Positions 52,815 through 62,169 are shown, counted from the stretch's first letter. The stretch: DNA of 64,000 nucleotides from Nitrospirota bacterium (GCA_003252075.1 QKDO01000080.1:1-64000); one strand, 5' to 3'. The notes: generated from the sequence alone by a model not told the origin. Numbers and translations are program-made.

Positions 52815-53147
52815 TCAGTAAATGGAGCGCACCCTTCCGCTGATTCTGTCAAAGATCACGCTGTCCACCTGTTTGCCGTCCCTGAATATTTCGGCCCTGA
52901 TGAACCTGCCGCCATAGTGCATGCTGCCCACCATATATCCCCGCACCTCATAATATTTTTTGAGCCCATGTACTGCTTCCGGCAGCGGGATGAGTGTATT
53001 GCCGGTTCCGTAGAGGGTGCAATCCCTGGAGTGGTCGCCATAGGGCGTCACCGGCCTTTCACCTGCAGTTGCGAAAGAGGCTGCAGATATGATCAATCCT
53101 GCAACAAGGACCGACCAGGCGACAGAAGATAGATGCCATGTCCTCAT
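52815..53147 (-). CDS. small exported protein of unknown function
   Basis: A 110-residue protein with an N-terminal signal (TWHLSSVAWSVLVAGLIISA, cleavage near ATA). The mature part ends VDSVIFDRISGRVRSIY, which looks like a small PepSY-like or beta-rich domain, with one Cys after GDHSRD. ATG 53147 is chosen over an upstream ATG with no binding site; support for either is weak. I do not recognise the family. Confidence 0.55.
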   Translation of the reverse strand: MRTWHLSSVAWSVLVAGLIISAASFATAGERPVTPYGDHSRDCTLYGTGNTLIPLPEAVHGLKKYYEVRGYMVGSMHYGGRFIRAEIFRDGKQVDSVIFDRISGRVRSIY

Positions 53148-53202
53148 AGATACCCTATACATTATGCCAAAGTCATGAAGAAATTATGAAGAAGCAGCAG
53201 GC

Positions 53203-53472
53203 TCATGTAGTCTCAATGCCCGTCACCGCTACGATCTTTCTCTTTGAGGAATGGCCCCTGATGACGCTTACCTGAGACTTCTTGACGCCCAGCTCTTCCG
53301 CTATCACCTCGATCAGCTGTTCGTTCGCAGACCCGGCAACAGGAGGGGCCGTGAGCTTCACCTTTATAATGGTGTCATCCATGATGCCTGCAATGCCTTT
53401 CTGCGATGACCTGGGCTCGACTTTTATGTCAAGGGTTATGCCATGCTTTGTCCTTTTAAAGGGCATTTTCAT
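53203..53472 (-). CDS. DUF167/YggU family protein
   Basis: An 89-residue protein matching the YggU family: GITLDIKVEPRSSQKGIAGI, then VKLTAPPVAGSANEQLIEVI and a basic end (SVIRGHSSKRKIVAVTGIE). Its role is not known. It starts about nine bases after the histidine kinase stop and is likely the last gene of that operon. A few upstream ATGs are possible; the one at 53472 fits family length. Confidence 0.88.
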   Translation of the reverse strand: MKMPFKRTKHGITLDIKVEPRSSQKGIAGIMDDTIIKVKLTAPPVAGSANEQLIEVIAEELGVKKSQVSVIRGHSSKRKIVAVTGIETT

Positions 53473-53480
53473 TCCACGGA

Positions 53481-54827
53481 TCACCGGTTGTCCGGAAGCC
53501 ATATCCTGAACGACGTACCCTTTCCCTCAGCGCTGTCCACCTGAATACTCCCTCCCATGACCTCAAGAAGCTCCTTCACAATCGCCAGTCCCAGGCCGAT
53601 ACCGGTGGACGTGTCACCTCGATAGAATCTCTTAAAGACGAGTTCCTTCGTATGATCGGGAATGCCGATTCCCGAATCCCTGATCTCGATGAAAAACCCC
53701 TTCTTATCTCTGCCGCAATCCAGCCTGATCCAGCCCGTTTCCGTGTATTTTATCGCATTCGACAGTATGTTCTGCAGCACCCTCTCAAGCTTTTCAGGAT
53801 CAGTGACAACACGAAGGTCTTCACGCTTCATGGCCGACATCTCCAGGCCCTTTTCGGCTGCAAGGGGAACCATGGTTGACGCCAACCGCGAAAGAAACTC
53901 AGGGAGGTCAATCTCTGCATAGTCAAGACTCGCAAAAAAGCTGGCTTCTGCCTTGGTGATGTCCTCAATGCCTTCAACGAGCCGTATGAGTTTTTCCACT
54001 TCAAGCCGGATGTTTTCGAGCCCCTGGGCATGATCGCTTACCACGCCGTCGATCATTGCCTCGGTATGCGCCTTCATCACCGCCAGGGGTGTCCGCAATT
54101 CATGGGCGATGTTCGAGGTGAGGCGTCTTCTGAGGGAATCCTCCCGTTGGAGCGCCTCTGCCATGTAATTGAAACTCTCCGCAAGGCGGCCGATCTCATC
54201 GCCTTTGGTGCCCGATACCCTGACCGTGAGGTCGCCCTTTGCCATTGCCTCAACCGCATCCTTCATCTTCCTGAGGGGACGGGAGAGAAAGAGCGCAAAG
54301 AAGAGGGCAAGCAGAAGCGCCCCTCCCCCGGCAATGACCGAAGAGACGATAAGAAAATATTTCCCGCGCTCCCTGAAAAGCACCTCTTTCTTGTCTGTTT
54401 CGGGTCTGTTCAGTCTCCTTGCCAGCAGGCTGCCGATCTCTTTTCCCCCCTCATAGAGCGGATAATCTTCAAACTGACCGGTTGCCGAAGAAAGATCGAC
54501 AATTGACGACATCCGGCGTTTCATGGATGGGGACAGCATGCTCATTACCGCGGCAGCGTTGGTGACTTCTTTTCCGTCCATGTCAAGGATACGGACGTCG
54601 AACCCGAGCATAACTGCCCAGTGAAGCGCGTCATGCAGCGTCGTGTAGTCCCATGTTCCGTCAGCGTAGCTTCCCTCGACCGATGCCAGGACCCAGTAAA
54701 GCTTGTCTACCTTTGTGCCGTTGACATAATCTTCAAAATCCCGGGTTATGAGCTGTTCGTAGATAAGGTGAGAGAGGAGAACAAGGAGAATGACGGCGAG
54801 GAACGCGAGAAAAAGCTTATTCCGCAT
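53481..54827 (-). CDS. membrane sensor histidine kinase
   Basis: A 448-residue kinase with two membrane helices (about 5-22 and 168-190) around a periplasmic sensor domain, then a HAMP domain (LSRPLRKMKDAVEAMAKGDL). The phospho-acceptor His is in NIAHELRTPLAVMKAHTEAM. Other landmarks are the N box LERVLQNILSNAIKYTETGW and G1/G2 boxes (IRDSGIGIPDHTKELVFKRF, STGIGLGLAIVKELL). The ATG at 54827 overlaps the response regulator's stop, so the two are coupled. It resembles the BaeS group; the signal is unknown. Confidence 0.9.
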   Translation of the reverse strand: MRNKLFLAFLAVILLVLLSHLIYEQLITRDFEDYVNGTKVDKLYWVLASVEGSYADGTWDYTTLHDALHWAVMLGFDVRILDMDGKEVTNAAAVMSMLSPSMKRRMSSIVDLSSATGQFEDYPLYEGGKEIGSLLARRLNRPETDKKEVLFRERGKYFLIVSSVIAGGGALLLALFFALFLSRPLRKMKDAVEAMAKGDLTVRVSGTKGDEIGRLAESFNYMAEALQREDSLRRRLTSNIAHELRTPLAVMKAHTEAMIDGVVSDHAQGLENIRLEVEKLIRLVEGIEDITKAEASFFASLDYAEIDLPEFLSRLASTMVPLAAEKGLEMSAMKREDLRVVTDPEKLERVLQNILSNAIKYTETGWIRLDCGRDKKGFFIEIRDSGIGIPDHTKELVFKRFYRGDTSTGIGLGLAIVKELLEVMGGSIQVDSAEGKGTSFRIWLPDNR

Positions 54828-55521
54828 CAGGGGTTCCGATGAACTTGTAGCCTACGCCATAGACCGTCTGGATGAATTCAGGAGACTTCGAGTCTTTTTC
54901 GATCTTGTGACGCAGGTTCTTTACATGTGCGTCGATGGTACGGTCATATCCTTCAAAGTCATATCCCTGGACAATGTTCACGATCTGGTTTCGCGAAAGA
55001 ATCCTCCCGTGGTTTTCGGCAAGCGCCATCAGGATCTTGAACTCCGTCAGGGTCAACTGAAGGGGCGAGCCTGCCCTTACTACCTCATGCCGTTCCAGGT
55101 CCATTTGAAGGCTGCCCCTGTTATAGCTCAGGATCTTCCTCTTCGTCTTGCCGGCCCTTCGCAGGTGTGCCTTTACCCGAGCAACGAGCTCCCGCGGGCT
55201 GAAGGGCTTGACCATGTAGTCATCAGCTCCTATGCCCAGTCCTTTGATCCGGTCCTCCTCACCGCTCTTTGCCGTGAGCATGATAATCGGGACGTTCGAA
55301 CTTTCCCTGATAATCCTGCAGAGTTCCTCCCCTGCCATATCAGGGAGCATGAGGTCGAGGATAATGATGTCCGTTCCCTCCCGGAAGAACGTGAGGGCAT
55401 CAGCGCCGTTTTCAGCGTTCCTTACCCTGAAGCCCTCTTTTTCAAGATAGGCCCTGACGATATCCGAGATCTTCTTTTCGTCCTCAATGATCAGGACGGA
55501 ATCTTTTCTGCCAGTATCCAT
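54817..55521 (-). CDS. OmpR-family response regulator
   Basis: A 234-residue regulator. The receiver has VLIIEDEKKISDIVRAYLEK with phospho-Asp in IIILDLMLPDMAGEEL, and Lys in VKPFSPRELVARVKAHLRRA. The C-terminal winged helix has LTLTEFKILMALAENHGRIL and DRTIDAHVKNLRHKIEKDSK. The ATG at 55521 lies inside the 3' end of the PAP2 gene (overlap about 38 bases), with GGGAGATG before it. It acts with the adjacent kinase; the regulon is unknown. Confidence 0.92.
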   Translation of the reverse strand: MDTGRKDSVLIIEDEKKISDIVRAYLEKEGFRVRNAENGADALTFFREGTDIIILDLMLPDMAGEELCRIIRESSNVPIIMLTAKSGEEDRIKGLGIGADDYMVKPFSPRELVARVKAHLRRAGKTKRKILSYNRGSLQMDLERHEVVRAGSPLQLTLTEFKILMALAENHGRILSRNQIVNIVQGYDFEGYDRTIDAHVKNLRHKIEKDSKSPEFIQTVYGVGYKFIGTPDAE

Positions 55522-56365
55522 AGTAGGCATCTCCCAGGAGCAAGGTTAGGGCGGTCAGGACCGCCCCTGCTAATACATCTACCACATAATGGTATCTGAG
55601 GTAAACTGTCGAGAAGACCAGTGCCGCGACGCAGGGAAGGAACAGCAGGAAGAGCCTCTTCTCGTATTTCCGGGAGAGAACGAGGACCGTAAGGGCGATG
55701 CCGGTATGTCCGCTCGGGAACGCGTCCCGCTTAACGCCCTCAAGCCTGTTCAGAAGCTCCTGCACCGGGCCGGTAAAAAACAGGCCGCGGAGGTCCGTTT
55801 GCTGCAGATGGTTCAGGGTGAACCGAGGGCCAAGTGCGGGAAAGAGCAGGTATCCCGCATAGGAGAGGTAAAAGCAGAACATGATCAGGAAGAGGGAATG
55901 GTCAAATGCCGCGTCATCCCTTTTCATGAGGAGGACCGCCCCGAGCGTTATGGGGAGAAAATAATAGCTTGCATATGCCAGCTGAAGCAGATCGGTCAGC
56001 AAGGGTGTCATGATCTGTTCCATCATGACCGTAGGGTGCCCCCCAAACAGCAGATAGTCGAGCCTGATAAGCAGAGGATCGATGTCCCGCGGATTGATGG
56101 TGTGCACAAGATGCTCAAGACTGTCAAAGATCGCAAGGATGGATATTGTCGGAAATATCAGGTGATAGCCCCAGTGAAACATGCTGCCCTTTCTCCTGAA
56201 CAGAAGCAGGAGAGCCTGGGTGAGGAAGAGGCCGGAATAGAGCAGGACGAGATACGCTGCATGGTCCAGCACACGGCGGAAGGCGAAGGTAATGATCGTG
56301 AGCGTAAGGAGAAAGAAGAAGTTCAGGGCATCGGCAGGCCTGAGCCGAAGAAGAAACCTGAGCAT
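55484..56365 (-). CDS. PAP2-type membrane phosphatase
   Basis: A 293-residue integral membrane protein with several hydrophobic helices. It carries the PAP2 signature as KRDAFPSGHTGIAL and YLRYHYVVDVLAG. Such enzymes remove phosphate from lipid phosphates such as phosphatidic acid or undecaprenyl diphosphate. Substrate is not predictable here. ATG 56365 shares a base with the upstream gene's TGA (TGATG), so the genes are translationally coupled. A lone ancestral KxxxxxxRP motif is less clear than the PSGH and HxxxD parts. Confidence 0.82.
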   Translation of the reverse strand: MLRFLLRLRPADALNFFFLLTLTIITFAFRRVLDHAAYLVLLYSGLFLTQALLLLFRRKGSMFHWGYHLIFPTISILAIFDSLEHLVHTINPRDIDPLLIRLDYLLFGGHPTVMMEQIMTPLLTDLLQLAYASYYFLPITLGAVLLMKRDDAAFDHSLFLIMFCFYLSYAGYLLFPALGPRFTLNHLQQTDLRGLFFTGPVQELLNRLEGVKRDAFPSGHTGIALTVLVLSRKYEKRLFLLFLPCVAALVFSTVYLRYHYVVDVLAGAVLTALTLLLGDAYYGYWQKRFRPDH

Positions 56366-56859
56366 CACAGCTTCCGGAGGACCCGCAAGAGAGCCTTGTC
56401 CTTTTTCGACGGCTGCCGCGCGTTACCTTTTTGCGGCATGGCATCGTCATCATCTTCCGGATTCCCGCAACCCTCGCTGCCTGTCCGGTTGCCGCACGGT
56501 TCCAGTCGTTTCCGGAACAGGTCAGAAGGCACCGGAACGGCTCCTGCCGACCATGCATGCTGTGAGATATCCCGGTCAGAGGTAATGACGATCCGCTCCT
56601 TTCCGTCCTGCATGAGCATCTTCCGGATCAGGTCATCAGCCCTGTCTCCCAGCCGCGAGTAGATGATGCGTATGCCGCCTGTTGCGAGATGTTCTTCGCG
56701 ATGGCCGCCGGTTTTCCAGCCGTCGAACACAACGGTTATGTCATGACCCTTCAGCTTTTTGTAGCCGATAAGCTGTTGTATGAGCTCCTCCCGTTTCTTC
56801 CGGAGGTCCCGATGCTGTATGCCGATGAGGTTATACCCGTCTATGATGATAGCGGTAAT
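56365..56859 (-). CDS. NYN-domain (YacP-like) protein with ATT start
   Basis: A protein of 164 residues starting ITAIIIDGYNLIGIQHRDLR, with DITVVFDGWKTGGHREEH and ERIVITSDRDISQHAWSAGA. These are the PIN-like YacP/NYN motifs (IDGYN, VVFDG, VITSDRDI) of a ribonuclease family. AGGAGG lies six bases before an ATT at 56857-56859, and no ATG, GTG or TTG exists in frame between that site and the conserved start, so AUU initiation is inferred. The first in-frame GTG (56730) would remove the conserved N-terminus. It begins a five-gene coupled operon. Confidence 0.78.
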   Translation of the reverse strand: MTAIIIDGYNLIGIQHRDLRKKREELIQQLIGYKKLKGHDITVVFDGWKTGGHREEHLATGGIRIIYSRLGDRADDLIRKMLMQDGKERIVITSDRDISQHAWSAGAVPVPSDLFRKRLEPCGNRTGSEGCGNPEDDDDAMPQKGNARQPSKKDKALLRVLRKL

Positions 56860-56943
56860 GTCAGTCCTCCTGAAGAAATATGGTGCTATTATAGCATTGC
56901 CGCATAGAAGAGGCTGTCGACTGTCCTGACGGTCGCCACCGGA

Positions 56944-56974
56944 TTGCTACAACGAAGTTACTTAATGGTATAAT
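56944..56974 (+). promoter_or_regulatory. possible promoter of the hydrogenase-like operon
   Basis: TTGCTA (56944-56949) and TATAAT (56969-56974) with a 19-base spacer lie about 80 bases before the first gene of the terminal operon. The -35 is weak and the spacer long, so this is tentative. Confidence 0.35.
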
Positions 56975-57054
56975 GCAGCAGCATTTTCACGGGGGTAAGA
57001 GGTGACAGGACAACAGAGCAAGAACGCGACGAGCTGCTGCATCGGTGCTGCCCG

Positions 57055-59097
57055 ATGATGGACCCCCTGAACCTTGCAGGGAGCGCAATAATCCTGCTCC
57101 TGGGTACTGCTGCGCTTGCACTCTTCCTGGGCAGGAAGCAGCGACTGCTGCTCGTTGCAGGCTTTGTCCTTTCCGCTGTTGCCTCGTTGTCAGCCACGAT
57201 TGCCGGTGTCCGGGTGGTCGGCTGGAGTACCACCAGCCAGGCAATCATGTCGATCGGCCTTCCCGATCTGCCCTTTCATCTGCGGCTTGACCCCCTTGCA
57301 GGTTTTTTCATCACCGTTGTGGGGATACTTTCATTTGTCGTGTCCATCTATTCCATAGGTTACGTCAGAGAGATCAGCAAACAGCGGCCGATCGGCCGTC
57401 TCGTCATCTTCTACGCCTTGTTCCTTGCCGGCATGTTCATGGTCATCATTGCCGACGATGCCCTCTTCTTTCTCGTATCCTGGGAGCTTATGGCAGCTGC
57501 TTCCTATTTCCTTGTCCTGTTTGAGGATGAACGCGTCGAGAACAGGAGAGCGGCTTTCCTGTATATGGTCGTTGCCCATGTGGGCGCTCTGGCGATACTC
57601 CTGTCGTTCGGGGTCATGTCCGGACTGGCTACCGGCTTTGAGGGGTTCCATGGATATACCTTCGACGCCATGCGCCAGGCGGAGTTTCCTGCTGTCTGGG
57701 CAACCGCCGCCTTTTTGCTCGCATTCTTCGGTTTTGCGGCAAAGGCCGGGGTGATCCCCCTGCATGTCTGGCTTCCCGAGGCCCATCCGGTCGCCCCGTC
57801 CAATATATCGGCCCTGATGAGCGGCGTGATGCTCAAGACCGCCATATACGGCATTGTCCGTGTCACCTTTGATCTCATCGGGGTTTTCCCCTGGTGGTGG
57901 GGATCGATTGTACTGGTATTCGGCCTCATTTCAGCTGTCATGGGCGTGCTCTATGCACTGATGCAGCACGATCTCAAGAGGCTCCTGGCGTATCATTCGG
58001 TCGAAAATATCGGGATCATCCTCATCGGCATAGGTCTGTCCATGATCTTCCGCTCCTTTGATTTTCCCCTGCTCTCCTCTCTTGCCCTCATTGCCGGACT
58101 CTACCACACGTTAAACCACGCGATCTTCAAAGGGCTTCTCTTCATGGGTGCCGGTGCGGTGCTTCATGCCAGCCACGAGAGGAACATGGAGGAAATGGGC
58201 GGATTGATACATTTCATGCCCTGGACTGCGGCACTCTTCCTCGTGGGAAGTGTTTCCATAGCAGGCCTTCCGCCCTTTAACGGTTTTGTCTCTGAATGGC
58301 TTACCTTCCAGGCATTCCTGCTTTCACCATCGCTGCCGAGTCCGCTGATGAAGCTTCTCATCCCTCTGGGAGCGGCGCTCCTGGCCCTGACAGCAGCTCT
58401 GGCGGCCGCCTGCTTTGTAAAGGCATTCGGCGTGACCTTCCTCGGACACTGGCGCGGCCATCATCAGCCGCACGTTCAGGAAGTGGACTGGTTTATGAGA
58501 AGCGGCATGATTATGGCGGCTCTTTTGTGCCTTGCCCTTGGTGTGCTGCCGACCGTCATTATTGACTGGATGGACACCGTTCCGGAGCAGCTTGTGGGAT
58601 CGCGCATCGGTACGACAGCGGGCGCCTTCGGCTGGATGTGGCTGACACCAGTCGCACCCGCGCGGGCCTCCTATTCCGGACCCCTTGTATTTCTGGTGAC
58701 GCTGTCGGTCATCGTCATCGCCTACCTGCTGCTGCATGTGCGATCAGGATCGATCACGCGGGTGCCGCTCTGGGACTGCGGATTCGAGAAGGTGACGCCG
58801 CGCATGCAGTACACCGCCACGGCCTTTGCCATGCCCATACGACGGATATTCGGCTTCTTCTTCCATATCAGGGAACAGGTGAAGATGAACCCGCAGGCCC
58901 CCCATCGGACCGTCCCGGGGAGGATGCAGTATACGCTCCGCATACGGGACCGTTTCTGGGGATGGCTGTACCGGCCGCTTGTTGATGCCAGCTTCTGGCT
59001 ATCGCGCCGGGTGGGACGGCTCCAGCAGGGCCGTATCCAGGCGTACCTTATTTATTCCTTTGTGACCATTATCGTGCTGCTCCTGTTCCTGCGATGA
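57055..59097 (+). CDS. HyfB-like antiporter subunit
   Basis: A 680-residue membrane protein of the NuoL/Mrp-like family as found in HyfB. It has about 15-16 helices. Ion-path residues are visible: the Glu of SWELMAAASYFLV and the Lys of GFAAKAGVIPLHVWLPEAHP, followed by PSNISALMSGVMLK and HSVENIGIILIG. The start at 57055 or 57058 is not marked by a good ribosome binding site. This subunit pumps protons or Na+ in hydrogenase-type complexes. It overlaps the next gene by four bases. Confidence 0.9.
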   Translation: MMDPLNLAGSAIILLLGTAALALFLGRKQRLLLVAGFVLSAVASLSATIAGVRVVGWSTTSQAIMSIGLPDLPFHLRLDPLAGFFITVVGILSFVVSIYSIGYVREISKQRPIGRLVIFYALFLAGMFMVIIADDALFFLVSWELMAAASYFLVLFEDERVENRRAAFLYMVVAHVGALAILLSFGVMSGLATGFEGFHGYTFDAMRQAEFPAVWATAAFLLAFFGFAAKAGVIPLHVWLPEAHPVAPSNISALMSGVMLKTAIYGIVRVTFDLIGVFPWWWGSIVLVFGLISAVMGVLYALMQHDLKRLLAYHSVENIGIILIGIGLSMIFRSFDFPLLSSLALIAGLYHTLNHAIFKGLLFMGAGAVLHASHERNMEEMGGLIHFMPWTAALFLVGSVSIAGLPPFNGFVSEWLTFQAFLLSPSLPSPLMKLLIPLGAALLALTAALAAACFVKAFGVTFLGHWRGHHQPHVQEVDWFMRSGMIMAALLCLALGVLPTVIIDWMDTVPEQLVGSRIGTTAGAFGWMWLTPVAPARASYSGPLVFLVTLSVIVIAYLLLHVRSGSITRVPLWDCGFEKVTPRMQYTATAFAMPIRRIFGFFFHIREQVKMNPQAPHRTVPGRMQYTLRIRDRFWGWLYRPLVDASFWLSRRVGRLQQGRIQAYLIYSFVTIIVLLLFLR

Positions 59098-60038
59098 ACC
59101 TCTATCCCTTTATGACAGAGATCCTTCAGATCATGATCGTCCTGGGCATTTCGCCTGCCTTTGTCGGATGGGTGAGAATGCTGAAGTGCTGGTCCCAGGG
59201 CAGAACATCGGCCGGTGTGTTTCAGCCCTACCGGGACATCAGGAAGCTTTTTGCCAAAAATGTGGTTCTTGCCGAGAACGCTTCCTGGGTATTCCGCTTT
59301 ACGCCCTACCTCGTCTTCGGAACGACGGTGCTTGCCGGAGGAATTATCCCTATGCTTTCGGTTGATCTTCCGTTGTCCGCAACGGCCGATGTCATCGTCC
59401 TCGTTGCTCTTTTTGCCATAGCCCGTTTCTTCATTGCCCTGGCAGGCATGGACATCGGCACGGCGTTCGGCGGCATGGGATCGAGCAGGGAGATGACTAT
59501 TGCCTCCCTGGCAGAACCTGCTATGCTCATGGCCATATTCACCCTGTCGCTGGCCTGCAGGTCAACTTCCCTGTCGCAGATAGTTACGGTGATCTTCAGC
59601 GGGCAGATCCAATTGCGGCCCTATCTTGCCTTTGCCTTCCTTGCCTTTGTCCTGATCAGCCTTGCGGAGACCGGCAGAATCCCTGTGGACAATCCTGCGA
59701 CGCACCTGGAGCTTACCATGGTCCATGAGGCAATGATTCTTGAATATTCGGGACGACACCTGGCGCTTATCGAGTGGGCGGGGATGATGAAGCTGATGCT
59801 GTTTATGGCGCTGGGGGCAGTCCTGTTTTTTCCCTGGGGTATCGATGTGACGTCGACCGCTGCCGGTGCGTTGCGTGCATTCCTGTTCCTGCTGCTGAAG
59901 CTGGGAGCATCCGGTGTGGTCCTTGTCCTGATAGAGACCGGGCTGGCGAAGATGCGGCTGTTCCGTCTGACCGAATTCCTGGGGTCTGCATTCCTGCTGG
60001 CAACACTGGGCATGCTGGCCTATTATATCCTGGACTGA
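59094..60038 (+). CDS. HyfC/HycD-like (NuoH-like) membrane subunit
   Basis: A 314-residue protein with about eight helices, related to NuoH and HycD. Landmarks are FVGWVRMLKCWSQGRTSAGV, then QPYRDIRKLFAK, and ETGRIPVDNPATHLELTMVH, the conserved cytoplasmic loop with acidic residues that couples the peripheral arm to ion transfer. It begins inside the previous gene's end (ATGA) and ends with TGATG at the next start. Confidence 0.92.
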   Translation: MNLYPFMTEILQIMIVLGISPAFVGWVRMLKCWSQGRTSAGVFQPYRDIRKLFAKNVVLAENASWVFRFTPYLVFGTTVLAGGIIPMLSVDLPLSATADVIVLVALFAIARFFIALAGMDIGTAFGGMGSSREMTIASLAEPAMLMAIFTLSLACRSTSLSQIVTVIFSGQIQLRPYLAFAFLAFVLISLAETGRIPVDNPATHLELTMVHEAMILEYSGRHLALIEWAGMMKLMLFMALGAVLFFPWGIDVTSTAAGALRAFLFLLLKLGASGVVLVLIETGLAKMRLFRLTEFLGSAFLLATLGMLAYYILD

Positions 60039-60706
60039 TGATGGACCTGCAGATCGTTTCACAGATAAGCAGTTTTCTGGCAGCCCTGGTGCTGCTCACC
60101 GCGTTTGGCATGCTGGTGCAGAAGAGGGTCTACGGCCTCATCCATCTGTTTGCCTGGCAGGGCCTCTTCCTTTCGCTGAACACCGCTGTTGTCGGCTTTG
60201 TCGCGAACAAGCATCACCTCTACATCTCGTCCGTACTGACCCTTTCGCTGAAGGTGGTGCTTCTCCCGTATATTCTCCATGTGCTGATCAACCGGCTCAA
60301 GATCCGCAAGGAGGTCGAGACGGTAGTCAATATCCCCATGACCATGATGATCGGCATTGCCCTGGTCATTTTTTCCTATCACCTTACGGCGCCCATCCGG
60401 CAGCTGTCCACGCTCATAACCCGGTCAACGCTTGCCGTAGCGCTTGCCACGGTCATGCTCGGGCTTCTCATGATGATCACGCGAAGACACGCCGTCACGC
60501 AGATTATCGGATTCCTCGCCCTTGAGAACGGCCTCTTTTTCGCGGCGACAAGCGCCACCTACGGGATGCCGCTTGTCGTCGAGCTGGGGGTTGCGCTCGA
60601 TGTGCTCATCGCGGCGTTCATCTTCGGCATATTCTTCTTCCATATCCATACCACCTTTGACACCCTCGATGTGGAGCAGATGGCAAAACTGAAGGAGGAG
60701 AACTGA
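60038..60706 (+). CDS. HyfE-like membrane subunit
   Basis: A 222-residue protein with about six helices, similar to HyfE, which is a NuoK-type fusion of membrane segments (FAWQGLFLSLNTAVVGFV, then FLALENGLFFAATSATYGMP with a membrane Glu, and LGVALDVLIAAFIFGIFFFH). The start overlaps the previous stop by one base (TGATG); a second ATG follows immediately. It is the small membrane subunit of group 4 hydrogenase-type complexes. Confidence 0.9.
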   Translation: MMDLQIVSQISSFLAALVLLTAFGMLVQKRVYGLIHLFAWQGLFLSLNTAVVGFVANKHHLYISSVLTLSLKVVLLPYILHVLINRLKIRKEVETVVNIPMTMMIGIALVIFSYHLTAPIRQLSTLITRSTLAVALATVMLGLLMMITRRHAVTQIIGFLALENGLFFAATSATYGMPLVVELGVALDVLIAAFIFGIFFFHIHTTFDTLDVEQMAKLKEEN

Positions 60707-60708
60707 CC

Positions 60709-62169
60709 GTGAACAGCAGCGTCATGCTTCTCGTGCTTCTCGGCGTGCCGTTCTGCGCCAGTGTCGTGCTCGCCTTTGTGGGAGACCGGAAGTTTGCCCC
60801 TGAGATAAACATCCTGGGTTCCGCAGCCACCTTTGCCGTCGGTATTGGCCTGGCGCTTGAGGTATATGTGCAGGGTCCCATGCTTGCAGGAGGAAGGTTC
60901 TTCTTTGTCGACGCCTTCAACGTCTATCTCTCGGTGCTCACGGCCTTCGTGTCGATGACCACCGCGGTTTTCAGCCGGCGGTATATGCGCAGGGAGCGTG
61001 AACATGGCCGTGTCGGCCATGTGGGGATGCGGTTTTATCATGCCATGTTCCAGCTCTTCATCTTTGCCATGCTTCTCTGCCTCCTGACCAATAATGTCGG
61101 TGTCCTCTGGATCGCTATGGAGCTTGCGACGCTTTCCACGGTGCTGCTGGTATCGCTGTACCGGACGCCGACCGCGATTGAGGCGGCATGGAAATATTTC
61201 ATCCTCTGCGGTGTCGGCATTGCCCAGGCCCTTTTCGGGACGGTACTGCTCTATTTTGCCGCTGAAAAGGTGCTCGGCGAAGGAGGCGAGGCACTGCTCT
61301 GGACGAACCTGATCAGGGTGAGCGGCAGCCTCGAACCGACGGTACTGTCCCTCGCCTTTGTTTTTCTTATGGTCGGGTATGGGACGAAGGTCGGGCTGGT
61401 ACCCCTGCATAACTGGCTTCCTGATGCCCACAGCGAGGGTCCTACACCCATCTCCGCGGTGCTCTCCGGGCTTCTCCTGAACATAGCACTCTATGCGCTG
61501 GTGAGGTGCAAGGTGCTTGTCGACGGGTCTACCCATACGCACCATGCCGGCAATATCATGATGGGCTTCGGCCTTCTCTCGATCATTGTTGCCGCTTTCT
61601 CACTCCTGCGGCAGAAGGACATCAAGCGTATGTTCTCCTATTCATCCATAGAGCATATGGGTGTTGCAACCTTTGCCTTCGGGCTCGGCGGCCCCATAGC
61701 AACCTTCGGTGCTCTCCTGCATATGCTGGTGCACAGTCTCGCCAAGTCCGCCATATTCTTTACGGTTGGCCATGCATCCCAGATGCACCGGTCACAGGAC
61801 ATGGCGAGGATCAGAGGGTTGTTCAGGGGCAATCCTCTTGTCGGCTGGGGTCTCATGTTCGGCGTAATGGCCATTGCCGGGATGCCGCCCTTTGGGATAT
61901 TCACGAGTGAATTCCTAATACTCACGGCAACCATGAAAGATGCGCCCTATCTTACCCCGTTCCTTCTTCTCGGGCTTGGCGTGGCCTTTGCAGCGCTTTT
62001 CCGGAAGGTGCAGCCCATGGTGGCAGGCGATGTGCCGTCATACCAGAAGGCGATGAAGGTGGCTCACCTGCCGGTGATCCTGCACCTCGTGCTTGTACTG
62101 GCCATCGGTCTCTATATGCCCGACTTCCTCAATTCCTGGTTCCATACTGCGGTGGAGCTGCTGAAATGA
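60709..62169 (+). CDS. HyfF-like antiporter subunit
   Basis: A 486-residue NuoN/NuoL-type subunit with about 14 helices. The proton-path Glu is in WIAMELATLSTVLLVSLY, and the Lys in GYGTKVGLVPLHNWLPDAHS. KDIKRMFSYSSIEHMGV and SLAKSAIFFTVGH carry further conserved Lys and His. GTG 60709 follows AAGGAGG. It is the second antiporter-like subunit of the operon, which indicates a proton- or Na+-translocating machine. It overlaps the large-subunit gene by four bases. Confidence 0.92.
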   Translation: MNSSVMLLVLLGVPFCASVVLAFVGDRKFAPEINILGSAATFAVGIGLALEVYVQGPMLAGGRFFFVDAFNVYLSVLTAFVSMTTAVFSRRYMRREREHGRVGHVGMRFYHAMFQLFIFAMLLCLLTNNVGVLWIAMELATLSTVLLVSLYRTPTAIEAAWKYFILCGVGIAQALFGTVLLYFAAEKVLGEGGEALLWTNLIRVSGSLEPTVLSLAFVFLMVGYGTKVGLVPLHNWLPDAHSEGPTPISAVLSGLLLNIALYALVRCKVLVDGSTHTHHAGNIMMGFGLLSIIVAAFSLLRQKDIKRMFSYSSIEHMGVATFAFGLGGPIATFGALLHMLVHSLAKSAIFFTVGHASQMHRSQDMARIRGLFRGNPLVGWGLMFGVMAIAGMPPFGIFTSEFLILTATMKDAPYLTPFLLLGLGVAFAALFRKVQPMVAGDVPSYQKAMKVAHLPVILHLVLVLAIGLYMPDFLNSWFHTAVELLK

